A stretch of DNA of 64,000 nucleotides from Bordetella trematum (GTDB lineage: Bacteria; Pseudomonadota; Gammaproteobacteria; Burkholderiales; Burkholderiaceae_B), in contig NZ_FKBR01000009.1 in the NCBI RefSeq assembly GCF_900078335.1, forward strand, positions 60,121 through 124,120. Direction: 5' to 3'. Position numbers and translations under genes: made by a program. The notes beneath the pieces were generated by a model, which ran no database searches, was not told the origin of the DNA, and saw only the letters and a program-made list of their open reading frames with translations. Shown piece by piece: positions 56,625 through 64,000 of this stretch. Position 1 is the first letter of the stretch; each line of letters opens with the position of its first letter.

Positions 56625-56888
56625 TCAGGAAGCCTTGATGGCGCCGGTCGTGCGGGCGAAACGGGCACGGAATTTTTCCACGCGGCCGGTTTCGACGATA
56701 CGGGTCTGGGCGCCGGTGTAGAACGGATGCGATTCCGAGGTCACGTCGCACTTGAAGAGCGGGTACGACTTGCCATCGATTTCGATGTTCTCGCGGGTGT
56801 GGACGGTCGAACGGGTGATGAACTTGTTGCCCGTCTGCTGGTCCATGAAGACCACTTCGCGGTACTCGGGGTGAATGCCTTCTTTCAT
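56625..56888 (-). CDS. rpmE2: 50S ribosomal protein L31 type B
   Basis: 87 residues. [20 protein letters not shown] opens the type B form; the protein lacks the CxxC pairs that bind zinc in type A L31 (a single Cys in FKCDV). Type B L31 usually replaces the zinc form under zinc starvation. The upstream region shows no Zur-like box, so here it may be the main L31. GAAATCATC precedes the start. Confidence 0.94.
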   Translation of the reverse strand: MKEGIHPEYREVVFMDQQTGNKFITRSTVHTRENIEIDGKSYPLFKCDVTSESHPFYTGAQTRIVETGRVEKFRARFARTTGAIKAS

Positions 56889-57081
56889 GATGATTTCCCT
56901 GGTGAGCGGGTCGCCAACAACTTTGCGCGGCCCCTGGGGGCCTGGCCCTGGATGACGCCCGGCCGGATACAGCCAGGATCAGCCCGAAGACCCGAAGCAT
57001 GCGCGCAAGCTTGCCACGTATCCAAAAAGTAACCCCGAATTCTAGCATGGGCCCGGGGGGGCCGGGCAAGCCTGGCGTTGT

Positions 57082-57921
57082 TCAAAGATCGGTGCGCAGT
57101 GTCCAGATTTCCGGGAACAGCACGACATCCAGCATCTTGCGCAGGTAACCCACGCCCGATGTTCCGCCGGTGCCTTTCTTGAAGCCGATGACCCGCTCGA
57201 CGGTCGTGACGTGGCGAAAACGCCACAAACGGAACGCGTCTTCGAGATCGGTCAGTTTTTCACCCAGCTGATACAGATCCCAGTAGCGGTCGGAATTCCG
57301 GTACACGGTGAGCCACGCCGCCTCGACCTCGGGACTGGCCTGGTAGGGCAGGGTCCAGTCGCGCTCCAGGCGATCGGCAGGAATGGGCAGGCCCTGGCGT
57401 GCCATCAGGCGCAAGGCTTCGTCGTAGAGCGAGGGCGCTTCATAGGCCTGCTGCACGGCGGCCAGCAGGTCGGCGCGATGGGCATGCGGACGCAGCATGG
57501 CGGCGTTCTTGTTGCCCAGGGCAAATTCGATCTCGCGATACTGATAGCTCTGGAAGCCGCTGGAGCGTGCCAGGTAGGGCCGCAGCGCCGAGTATTCCGG
57601 CGGGGTCATGGTGGCAAGTACATCCCAGGCATGGACCAGTTGTTCCATGATCTTGCTGACCCGCGCCAGCATCTTGAAGGCCGGCGGCAGGCGGTCGTGG
57701 CGGACATGGTCGATGGCGGCCCGCAATTCATGCAGCATCAGTTTCATCCAGAGTTCGCTGGTCTGGTGCTGGATGATGAACAGCATCTCGTTGTGTTCGG
57801 GCGATAGCGGATGCTGGGCGCTCAGCAGCGCATCCAGCTGCAGATAGTCGCCGTAAGTCATGTCCTTGCGGAAATCGAGCTGGGCGTTTTCCTGGTGGAC
57901 GATATCTTCGGGTTTGCTCAT
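57082..57921 (-). CDS. kynA: Tryptophan 2,3-dioxygenase
   Basis: 279 residues. Heme enzyme opening the indole ring of L-tryptophan to N-formylkynurenine. Conserved: [23 protein letters not shown], and the C-terminal [15 protein letters not shown] with the heme-ligand His, plus [11 protein letters not shown]. Upstream, on the same strand, is kynB, making a kynB-kynA unit (86 bases apart). kynU is not in the window. Confidence 0.96.
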   Translation of the reverse strand: MSKPEDIVHQENAQLDFRKDMTYGDYLQLDALLSAQHPLSPEHNEMLFIIQHQTSELWMKLMLHELRAAIDHVRHDRLPPAFKMLARVSKIMEQLVHAWDVLATMTPPEYSALRPYLARSSGFQSYQYREIEFALGNKNAAMLRPHAHRADLLAAVQQAYEAPSLYDEALRLMARQGLPIPADRLERDWTLPYQASPEVEAAWLTVYRNSDRYWDLYQLGEKLTDLEDAFRLWRFRHVTTVERVIGFKKGTGGTSGVGYLRKMLDVVLFPEIWTLRTDL

Positions 57922-58007
57922 GGCGCAACCTCAGGTTCAATTTGCGGCCGGTGCGCGCAGCGCGTCCCGGCCGTCAGGCAAGAGAGACAGCGCAACAGCC
58001 TGATGGC

Positions 58008-58637
58008 CTAGCCGAGTTCGCGCAGGACGGCGCGCACCGGGCTGGCATCGGCCTGGACCAGGGCCAGGGGCAGGGCGATCAATTCGTAGTCGCCCGGTTC
58101 CACGGCGTCGAGCACCAGATTCTCCAGTACGCGCAGATCGCGGCGCAGGATGACGTGGTGGCTGTCCAGGGTTTTGCTGCTGGCAGGATCGATGCTGGGC
58201 GTATCGATGCCGATCAGGCGCACGCCCAGATCGGCCAGCCATTCGATGGTCTGCGGGGCGTAGGCGGAGAAATCGTCGGTCCACCAGTGTACGGCGGCAT
58301 GCTGGGCGGTACGCACCAGGATGCGCTCGGGCAGGTCGTCGATGGCGTGGGCCAGATGCTCCGGCAGGATCAGCGGCCCGCAGCCGATGGCGTGGATGAC
58401 CCGGCAAGGCCCCAGGAAGGGCTCCAGCGCGACGCTGCCGATGGCGGCCGCGCCGTTGGCATAGTGCAAGGGCGCGTCGGCATGGGCGCCGACATGCGGT
58501 GACATGGCGATTTCACTGACATTGACGGGGCACTCGGGCGTGAGCTGCCATTTCCAGTGCTGACGATACGGCGTGTCGCCCGGGAATACGGGCGACTGAT
58601 CCGAAATCGGCGGTGAGATGTCCCAGAGACGCTTCAT
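58008..58637 (-). CDS. kynB: Kynurenine formamidase KynB
   Basis: 209 residues from MKRLWDISPPIS (58652 adds five). Cyclase-family metal site SPHVGAHADAPLHY, with the conserved HxGxHxDxPxH pattern. Hydrolyses N-formylkynurenine to kynurenine, the step after KynA. Located directly upstream of kynA on the same strand. Confidence 0.94.
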   Translation of the reverse strand: MKRLWDISPPISDQSPVFPGDTPYRQHWKWQLTPECPVNVSEIAMSPHVGAHADAPLHYANGAAAIGSVALEPFLGPCRVIHAIGCGPLILPEHLAHAIDDLPERILVRTAQHAAVHWWTDDFSAYAPQTIEWLADLGVRLIGIDTPSIDPASSKTLDSHHVILRRDLRVLENLVLDAVEPGDYELIALPLALVQADASPVRAVLRELG

Positions 58638-58709
58638 TGAGGTCTGCAGCAATGGTCAGGGCGGCTAGTCTAGCGAACTGTGCCGCGTCAGCCTAGGGGG
58701 GGGGCGGTT

Positions 58710-59387
58710 TCACAGCAGCCCGGCTTCCGCCATCGAGAAAGCCTGTTCGCGGGCAATGATCAGATGGTCGACCAGCCTGATGTCTACCAGCGCCAACGCC
58801 TGGCCCAGCTGGCGCGTGAAGGCGCAATCGGCTGCGCTGGGCTGCGCGTTGCCCGAGGGGTGATTGTGAGCCAGGATGAGGGCGGCTGCATGCAGCCGCA
58901 AGGCCTCGCGCACGACTTCGCGCGGAAACACCGAGGCCCGCGCCAGCGTGCCCTGTGAGAGCGTGACGCAGGCCAGCAGGCGCAGCTGCTGGTCCAGAAA
59001 AAGAGCGATGCAATGCTCGACCGGCTGGTGGCTGAGCGCGGTGCGGCAATAGCGCCGGACCTCGTCGGCATGTTGCAGGGTGGATCGTCCGGTCAGGGTT
59101 TCCTCGATGGTTCGGCGCGACAGTTCGGGGATGGCCAGCAGCGCGCAGGCCTTGGCCAGGCCCAGGCCGGGTTGGGCGCACAGTTCCTGGGCTTGTGCGG
59201 CAAAAACGCCATGCAGGCCATCATGGTGCTGCAGCAGCCGGCGGGCCAGTTCGAGGGCGTTGCAGCCGCGCTGCCCGGTGCGCAATACCAGCGCCAGCAG
59301 TTCGGTGTCGTGCAGCGCGCCCGGGCCGGACCGCAACAGCCGTTCACGTGGGCGCAGGCGGCTCGCAAGGGTATCGGGCAGGTTCAT
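58710..59387 (-). CDS. radC: RadC family DNA repair protein (JAMM)
   Basis: 225 residues. N-terminal helix-hairpin-helix region (RERLLRSGPGALHDTELLALVLRTG) and C-terminal JAMM metalloprotease-like motif ILAHNHPSGNAQPSAAD. Start 59387 is the conserved MNLPDTLASRLRPRE; an open frame continues to 59861, antisense to fkpB. Role in DNA repair is uncertain in the family. Divergent from fkpB-ispH with 72 bases between. Confidence 0.92.
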   Translation of the reverse strand: MNLPDTLASRLRPRERLLRSGPGALHDTELLALVLRTGQRGCNALELARRLLQHHDGLHGVFAAQAQELCAQPGLGLAKACALLAIPELSRRTIEETLTGRSTLQHADEVRRYCRTALSHQPVEHCIALFLDQQLRLLACVTLSQGTLARASVFPREVVREALRLHAAALILAHNHPSGNAQPSAADCAFTRQLGQALALVDIRLVDHLIIAREQAFSMAEAGLL

Positions 59388-59459
59388 GCGTGAAGCTCTA
59401 AAATAGGCGATTCTCGACTGCTGACATGATGGCCGTTTAGCCAGGCCCTTTTCCTCACT

Positions 59460-59915
59460 ATGACTGTTTCTATCCAACCGGACTCCTACCTGACTTTGCA
59501 CTATCGCGTCGTCCTGGCCTCGGGTCCGGCCGAGGGCTCGGTGTTCACCGATACGTTCGATGGTCGCCCGGCCACGCTCCAATTGGGGGGCGGGCAATGG
59601 GCGCCGGGCATGGAAGCGGCGCTGCTCGGGCGCGCCGAAGGCGAACAATTCAGCTTCACGCTGGAGCCTGCCGATGCCTATGGCGAGCGCAACCCCGAAT
59701 TGCTGCAACGGGTCACGCGCGCGATGCTGCGCCAGCACGCGGGCGAAGACGCCACGTTCAGCCCTGGTGATCTGGTCGAGTTCGCCGCGCCCAATGGCGG
59801 CCGCTATTCGGGCGTCCTGAAAGAGATCAACGACGAGTGGGCGCTGTTCGATTTCAACCATCCGCTGGCCGGCACGCGCCTGCAGGTGGATGTCAATATT
59901 CTTGGGGTGATGTGA
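59460..59915 (+). CDS. fkpB: FKBP-type peptidyl-prolyl isomerase FkpB/SlpA
   Basis: 151 residues. SlpA-like FKBP with [33 protein letters not shown], the inserted IF domain and [14 protein letters not shown] near the end. Cytosolic chaperone/isomerase. It overlaps ispH by one base (TGATG), an arrangement conserved in many proteobacteria. Confidence 0.94.
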   Translation: MTVSIQPDSYLTLHYRVVLASGPAEGSVFTDTFDGRPATLQLGGGQWAPGMEAALLGRAEGEQFSFTLEPADAYGERNPELLQRVTRAMLRQHAGEDATFSPGDLVEFAAPNGGRYSGVLKEINDEWALFDFNHPLAGTRLQVDVNILGVM

Positions 59916-60901
59916 TGAGTCAGGTTGTTGCGCCGGTCACGGCCGGTGACGCCGAGGTGCTGCTGGCCCAGCCGCGCGGTTTCTGTGCGGGGGTGGACCG
60001 GGCCATCGAGATCGTCGAGCGCGCCCTGGAGATCCATGGCGCGCCCATCTACGTGCGCCACGAGATCGTGCACAACCGCTACGTCGTCGAGGACCTGCGC
60101 GCCAAAGGGGCGGTGTTCATCGACGAACTGGAGCAGGCGCCGGCCGGCGCGATCGTAGTGTTTTCCGCGCATGGCGTGTCCAAGGCGGTGCGCGCCGAAG
60201 CCGAGGCGCGTGGGCTGCGCGTTTTTGACGCCACCTGCCCGCTGGTCACCAAGGTCCATGTCGAGGTTGCGCGGATGCGGGCGGCCGGTCGGGAGATCGT
60301 CATGATCGGCCACAAGGGGCACCCTGAGGTGGAGGGCACGCTGGGTCAGGCCAGCGGCGGCATGTATCTGGTCGAGACTGTCGAGGACGTTCAGGCGCTG
60401 CAGGTGGCCGATCCGGACAACCTGGCCTATGTGACTCAGACCACGCTTTCGGTCGATGACGCGGCAGCCGTGTCGCGCGCGCTCAAGGCGCGTTTTCCCA
60501 ATATCGTCGAGCCCAAGAAAAGCGATATCTGCTATGCCACCCAGAACCGTCAGGACGCGGTCAAGGTGCTGGCGCCGCAATGCGATCTGGTCCTGGTGGT
60601 GGGCAGCCCTAACAGTTCCAATTCCAATCGCCTGCGCGAGGTCGCCGAGCGTATCGGCGTGGCGGCCTATCTGGTCGACAGCGCGGCCGGCGTGGAGCCG
60701 GCCTGGTTGGTCGGTCGTCATCGGGTCGGCATCACTGCGGGGGCGTCTGCCCCCGAAGTGCTGGTGCAGCAAGTCATCGACCGCGTGCGCGAGTTGGGGG
60801 CGGTGTCGGTGCGAACCATGCCCGGCCTGGAGGAAAACGTCGCTTTCCCGCTGCCCAAGGGATTGTCGCGCAAGGCGGCGCAGATCGAAAACCTGGACTG
60901 A
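59915..60901 (+). CDS. ispH: 4-hydroxy-3-methylbut-2-enyl diphosphate reductase IspH
   Basis: 328 residues. Last enzyme of the MEP isoprenoid pathway, an FeS enzyme making IPP and DMAPP. Three cluster Cys are seen in [14 protein letters not shown] and [10 protein letters not shown], plus HEIVHN and [11 protein letters not shown]. Start 59915 is coupled to fkpB; an open frame extends upstream to 59837 within fkpB. It supplies precursors for the hopanoid genes elsewhere in the window. Confidence 0.97.
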   Translation: MSQVVAPVTAGDAEVLLAQPRGFCAGVDRAIEIVERALEIHGAPIYVRHEIVHNRYVVEDLRAKGAVFIDELEQAPAGAIVVFSAHGVSKAVRAEAEARGLRVFDATCPLVTKVHVEVARMRAAGREIVMIGHKGHPEVEGTLGQASGGMYLVETVEDVQALQVADPDNLAYVTQTTLSVDDAAAVSRALKARFPNIVEPKKSDICYATQNRQDAVKVLAPQCDLVLVVGSPNSSNSNRLREVAERIGVAAYLVDSAAGVEPAWLVGRHRVGITAGASAPEVLVQQVIDRVRELGAVSVRTMPGLEENVAFPLPKGLSRKAAQIENLD

Positions 60902-60966
60902 GCCTCGGGCGCCTGGTCTGGCGCCCGCCATATCTTTCAAGAACCGGGGAGCCGGCAGGAGACATC

Positions 60967-61626
60967 ATGCAGTTGTATAGCTACTTTCGCAGTTCGGCGG
61001 CCTATCGGGTGCGCATTGCCCTCAATCTCAAGGGGCTGTCTTACGAGTACATGCCCGTGCATCTGCTCAAAGAGGGCGGGCAGCAACGTTCGGCCGCGTA
61101 TCGCGCCCTGAACCCGACGGCGCTGGTGCCCACCCTGGTCGACGGTGATCAGGTGATCGGCCAGTCGCTGGCCATCATCGAGTACCTCGATGAAACCCAT
61201 CCTGCGGTGCCGCTGCTGCCGGCCACGCCGGCCGGGCGTGCGCGAGTGCGTGCGTTGTCGCTGGATATTGCCTGCGATATTCATCCCTTGAACAACCTGC
61301 GCGTGTTGAAATATCTCAAGCACGCCGTCAAGGTCGAGGATGCGGTCAAGGACGAGTGGTATCGCCATTGGGTCATGGAAGGTCTCACGGCGTTCGAGGC
61401 GGCGTTGCTGGCTTCGCCTCAGACCGGCCGCTTCTGCCATGGTGACGCCCCGACGATGGCCGATGCCTGCCTGGTGCCGCAGCTCTACAATGCCCGCCGC
61501 CTGGCTTGCGACCTGAGTGCTTTCGAGACCATCCTGCGTATCGAGCAGGCCTGCGAGGCGCTGCCGGCCTTTCAGCTGGCTCGTCCCGAGAATCAACCGG
61601 ACTTCGAGGCGCCGGCGGCAAAATGA
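60967..61626 (+). CDS. maiA: Maleylacetoacetate isomerase (zeta GST)
   Basis: 219 residues. GST-fold with the zeta-class active-site motif SYFRSSAAYRVRIALNLKGL near the N-terminus (Ser replaces the usual SSC), QSLAIIEYLDETHP and C-terminal APTMADACLVPQLYNARR. Isomerises maleylacetoacetate in tyrosine/gentisate breakdown, or a related maleylpyruvate. GGAG precedes the ATG. Partner fumarylacetoacetase is not adjacent. Confidence 0.9.
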   Translation: MQLYSYFRSSAAYRVRIALNLKGLSYEYMPVHLLKEGGQQRSAAYRALNPTALVPTLVDGDQVIGQSLAIIEYLDETHPAVPLLPATPAGRARVRALSLDIACDIHPLNNLRVLKYLKHAVKVEDAVKDEWYRHWVMEGLTAFEAALLASPQTGRFCHGDAPTMADACLVPQLYNARRLACDLSAFETILRIEQACEALPAFQLARPENQPDFEAPAAK

Positions 61627-61637
61627 TGTGATCGAAC

Positions 61638-61667
61638 TTGCATGATCCGATTTTTTTCTGCTATTAT
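61638..61667 (+). promoter_or_regulatory. Promoter of the tRNA-Thr gene
   Basis: TTGCAT (61638-61643), an 18-base spacer and TATTAT (61662-61667), about 90 bases before the mature tRNA. The long leader contains the hairpin at 61717-61742. Confidence 0.55.
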
Positions 61668-61710
61668 CGCGGTCTTCATTCATTGATACCCAATTCTTTG
61701 GGCCTGAGTG

Positions 61711-61742
61711 AAAAAAGCCCGCCGGTAGTCAGATTGGCGGGC
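61711..61742 (-). terminator. Minus-strand terminator-like hairpin upstream of tRNA-Thr
   Basis: GCCCGCC (61717-61723) pairs with GGCGGGC (61736-61742); on the minus strand the stem is followed by six T. On the plus strand it only precedes A-rich sequence, so it could instead be a processing hairpin of the tRNA precursor. Confidence 0.5.
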
Positions 61743-61755
61743 CGCAAAAGAAATT

Positions 61756-61831
61756 GCCGGCATAGCTCAGTTGGTAGAGCAGCGCATTCGTAATGCGAAG
61801 GTCGGGGGTTCGACTCCTCTTGCCGGCACCA
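61756..61831 (+). tRNA. tRNA-Thr (CGT anticodon)
   Basis: A complete cloverleaf of 76 bases with encoded CCA: acceptor GCCGGCA/TGCCGGC, D-arm AGCTCAGTTGGTAGAGC, anticodon loop ATTCGTAA giving CGT (reads ACG Thr), and T-arm GGGGGTTCGACTCCT. Confidence 0.96.
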
Positions 61832-61949
61832 GTTTCAAGTGCAGCCTGCGTGCAAGCGCTGGCTGCATTTTCATTTCCGGCGGTGCCGCGATGCATAAGC
61901 GGGCCTGCTTGGAGTGAAAGACGAGATGCTGAATAATTTTTAAAGGGGC

Positions 61950-61978
61950 TTGCGCCTTTCTAAAAAACCCTTCATAAT
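61950..61978 (+). promoter_or_regulatory. Promoter of the tRNA-Asn gene
   Basis: TTGCGC (61950-61955), a 17-base spacer and CATAAT (61973-61978) directly upstream of the tRNA-Asn gene. Confidence 0.65.
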
Positions 61979-61994
61979 CTCGTTTCTTGGCAGA

Positions 61995-62070
61995 TCCCCG
62001 ATAGCTCAGTCGGTAGAGCGACGGACTGTTAATCCGCAGGTCGCTGGTTCGAGCCCAGCTCGGGGAGCCA
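61995..62070 (+). tRNA. tRNA-Asn (GTT anticodon)
   Basis: 76 bases with encoded CCA. Acceptor TCCCCGA/TCGGGGA, D-arm AGCTCAGTCGGTAGAGC, anticodon loop ACTGTTAAT giving GTT, T-arm CTGGTTCGAGCCC(AG). Confidence 0.97.
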
Positions 62071-62081
62071 AACCCAATTCG

Positions 62082-62110
62082 AAGGCCATCCATTCGTGGA
62101 TGGCCTTTTT
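62082..62110 (+). terminator. Rho-independent terminator after tRNA-Asn
   Basis: AAGGCCATCCA pairs with TGGATGGCCTT around TTCG and is followed by five T in all, a textbook terminator with a stable UUCG tetraloop. Confidence 0.93.
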
Positions 62111-62184
62111 GCATTCTTTCCCGGGTTTTTCGCTATTCTTTTCCTTTTCCGTGCGCACGCTCGCCGGGCTCGGAGAGGGCGAGG

Positions 62185-63246
62185 GTGGTTGATGTGACGA
62201 AAACCGATGTCCTGGCTGATCGACGTATCGGCGTAACGGTCCTGACCGGCTTTCTGGGCAGTGGCAAGACCACCTTGCTCAATCGCTGGCTGCGGGCCTC
62301 GGGCGCGATGCGTCTGTCGACACCGGCCGATACGCTGGTGATCGTCAATGAGCTGGGCGAGGTCGGCGTCGACCACGCCTTGATCCGGCATGTTGATGGC
62401 CGGGTCGTATTGGTGGCGGGCGGGTGTATCTGCTGTTCGGTGGCCGGGAGTCTGGTCGACACCTTGCGGGAGATGTTTCTGTTGGCGCTGCAGCGGCGGA
62501 TCCGGCCGTTTCGGCGCGTCATCATCGAGACCACCGGCATCGCCAGTCCGGCGCCGGTGCTGTTCACTTTGCGTCATGATGCGTTTCTTGCCGAGCGCTA
62601 TGTCTATCAGGGCGCCGTTGCGCTGGCCGATGCGCAGCATCTTCCGGTTCAGCTGCGGGCCGGGGGTGGTGTGGCGCAGGCTGCGGCGCAGCAGATCGCG
62701 CTGGCGGATCTGGTGCTGGTCAGCAAGGCGGATCTCGTGTCCGCACAGCAGCGGGAGCAGGTCTGTCGGCAGGTCGAGGCGCTCCAGCCGGGCGTGCCTG
62801 TGCATGTGTTGGCCGAGGGAGTGCCGTTGCCTGCCGCCCTGACTGGCGAGACCTTGAGAAAGCAGCGCGAGGCTTCGGCGCCCTTGGGGCGTTGGCTGTC
62901 CGCCTACGCGCCTTCGGCGCCGGGTGCCGCAGGTCTGGCGCATGCGGGCGTCGTGCAATTGGCATTGGCCTTGCCGGCAACGCTGCGCCGCGGGCGTTTT
63001 TTGTCTGGCATGCACGAGCTGCAGGCCAGTCTGGGTGAGGCCTTGTTGCGTGTGAAGGGAGTGGTGGCATTCGAGGGGGAGTCCCTCCCCTGTGTGGTGC
63101 ATGGGGTGCACCGGCAGCTCTATCCTTTGCAAACGCTGGATGCCTGGCCGCCAGGCGAGCGGGCGTCGTGCCTGGTGTTGATTGTGTGGGGCATGGGGGT
63201 GGATGCCTTGCGCGTGGCGGCCGCGCGTGCCCTGGCCTTATCGTGA
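62185..63246 (+). CDS. COG0523 (CobW/ZNG1-like) GTPase metallochaperone
   Basis: 353 residues from a GTG with GAGGGCGAGG just upstream. P-loop GFLGSGKTTLL, the CxCC metal-site motif GGCICCS, ETTGIASP for the Walker B/switch region, SKADL guanine-specificity motif, and a C-terminal CobW domain with VKGVVAF. Family members deliver Zn, Co or Fe in a GTP-dependent manner, some being Zur-regulated. No Zur-like box is seen upstream of this gene. It follows the tRNA genes and is not obviously in an operon. Confidence 0.9.
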   Translation: MVDVTKTDVLADRRIGVTVLTGFLGSGKTTLLNRWLRASGAMRLSTPADTLVIVNELGEVGVDHALIRHVDGRVVLVAGGCICCSVAGSLVDTLREMFLLALQRRIRPFRRVIIETTGIASPAPVLFTLRHDAFLAERYVYQGAVALADAQHLPVQLRAGGGVAQAAAQQIALADLVLVSKADLVSAQQREQVCRQVEALQPGVPVHVLAEGVPLPAALTGETLRKQREASAPLGRWLSAYAPSAPGAAGLAHAGVVQLALALPATLRRGRFLSGMHELQASLGEALLRVKGVVAFEGESLPCVVHGVHRQLYPLQTLDAWPPGERASCLVLIVWGMGVDALRVAAARALALS

Positions 63247-63940
63247 CTGGTGCGCGCCGGTGGCCGGGTGGGTGGTCCGTCCGGGTGTGACCCGTTATAA
63301 TCTCTTCATGCGATCGGGGTGAGTCCTGATCGGTACCGGCCGGGATTTGCGGCGCAGGCATTGCGCATCGCGGGTTGCGGCCAGCAAGGCTTCGGCGCCG
63401 ATCAGGCGACAGGCGAGAGTGGTTTGTCCTCTTGCCTGCGGAGCGGTCAGAACGGCATGGTTTGTTGCGGCAGGTTGTTGCCGGGCATCGTGCAAGGGCG
63501 TCGCGCGGCGGCGCCGATATCCAGACTTCCAGTATCTCGGCGGGGCGGCAGGGCGCTTTGAAGGCGGAGGCGCAGGCTGAGGCAGGCGGTGGTGCGCCGT
63601 GTTGCGACGCATGGTTTCCGGGGCGCAGATCGCGCCGCAAGTGCGTGGAGGGTCGCGAGGCGGTTTTGCCGGTGCGATCCTCAGGTAAGCAGGCTTCGCT
63701 GCGGCGGGGCGCGAAACGACAAACAAAGGGAAAGCATTGGTGCAGGCATGGGCCTTGGCATGCGTGGGTCGGGCAGCGGCAAGTGGGTCGTTGCCGCGGC
63801 GGGCTGTCGCCTCTCTGTGCCTGGCGGGTTTGCGCGCGGCGTGCCTGCGCGGCGCGGTTGCGGCCGCCTTTGCGAAATCGTTTCTTGAGCCGCAGACGCA
63901 AAAAGGCCCGGCTTGTGGCCGGGCTGATTCGCCAAGTATC
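63247..63940. other. Gene-poor stretch of about 690 bases
   Basis: No frame on either strand looks like a known protein; translations are Arg/Ala/Cys-rich as expected of GC-rich shadow frames. A perfect TATAAT (63296-63301) lies at the left end, followed by an inverted repeat CGATCGG...CCTGATCGG near 63311-63333. The plus strand is rich in G and T. It may hold an unrecognised RNA or a decayed gene; nothing definite is seen. Confidence 0.4.
63900..63925 (-). terminator. Terminator of the tRNA-Met gene
   Basis: On the minus strand AGCCCGGCC and GCCGGGCC pair around ACAA and are followed by five T, 15 bases downstream of the tRNA-Met 3' end. Confidence 0.75.

Positions 63941-64000
<60 letters not shown>

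Noticed and set aside
62720..63901. A 393-codon minus-strand frame and several plus-strand frames at the right end
   Set aside because: Arg/Pro/Cys-rich low-complexity translations, partly antisense to the GTPase gene; no motif or ribosome site.

Overview
The window is a 64 kb, GC-rich (roughly two-thirds G+C), gene-dense chromosomal segment. It most resembles a betaproteobacterium of the Alcaligenaceae (Bordetella/Achromobacter type). Pointers are two Bug-type periplasmic binding proteins next to LysR regulators, an hpnCDE squalene block, clustered biotin genes, an FNR-type regulator beside clpB, and an ispH/fkpB/radC neighbourhood. This placement rests on gene content and recalled protein families, not on a database search. 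No phage, insertion sequence, CRISPR array or rRNA was seen. Three tRNAs lie at the right end.

Left part (1-14.4 kb): a truncated MFS transporter, queF (queuosine precursor reductase), aceA (isocitrate lyase, with its own terminator), and a small acid-catabolism cassette (SDR, acyl-CoA ligase, Bug protein, convergent LysR). An Lrp-type regulator diverges from an EamA exporter. The biotin locus follows, with bioA divergent from bioF, a short BioH-like esterase and one continuous bioC-bioD reading frame. bioB is not in the window.

Middle left (14.4-28 kb): a YadG/YadH-like ABC exporter, an AI-2E family membrane protein, an MHYT-GGDEF-EAL cyclic-di-GMP protein, aspartate dehydrogenase, a YdcH protein, and a second EamA exporter. 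That exporter is preceded by a strong promoter, a Val/Ala-rich leader peptide and competing RNA stems. Then come several small envelope or unknown proteins, a LysR/TauE pair, a NUDIX hydrolase, a secreted alpha/beta hydrolase and an FNR-type regulator.

Middle (28-44.9 kb): clpB behind a heat-shock type promoter; LysR, N-acyl-D-amino-acid deacylase and Bug; then a Fur-box-headed operon (PepSY, DUF2271, DUF4198, ApbE, membrane flavoreductase) that looks like a flavin-based extracytoplasmic electron-transfer or iron-reduction system. An HdeD-like protein, CrcB fluoride channel, hpnCDE, alr and an SDR follow.

Right part (44.9-64 kb): a TonB-dependent receptor operon with a NosF-like ATPase and two ABC-2/DUF3526-type permeases sits behind two tandem Zur-like boxes. 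This is the best candidate for an undercharacterised metal-homeostasis system here. Then radA, small secreted or membrane peptides, a MATE exporter with an ArnT-like glycosyltransferase, ribosomal protein L31 type B, kynA/kynB, radC, fkpB-ispH, maiA, tRNA-Thr, tRNA-Asn, a COG0523 GTPase, a gene-poor stretch and a partial initiator tRNA-Met.
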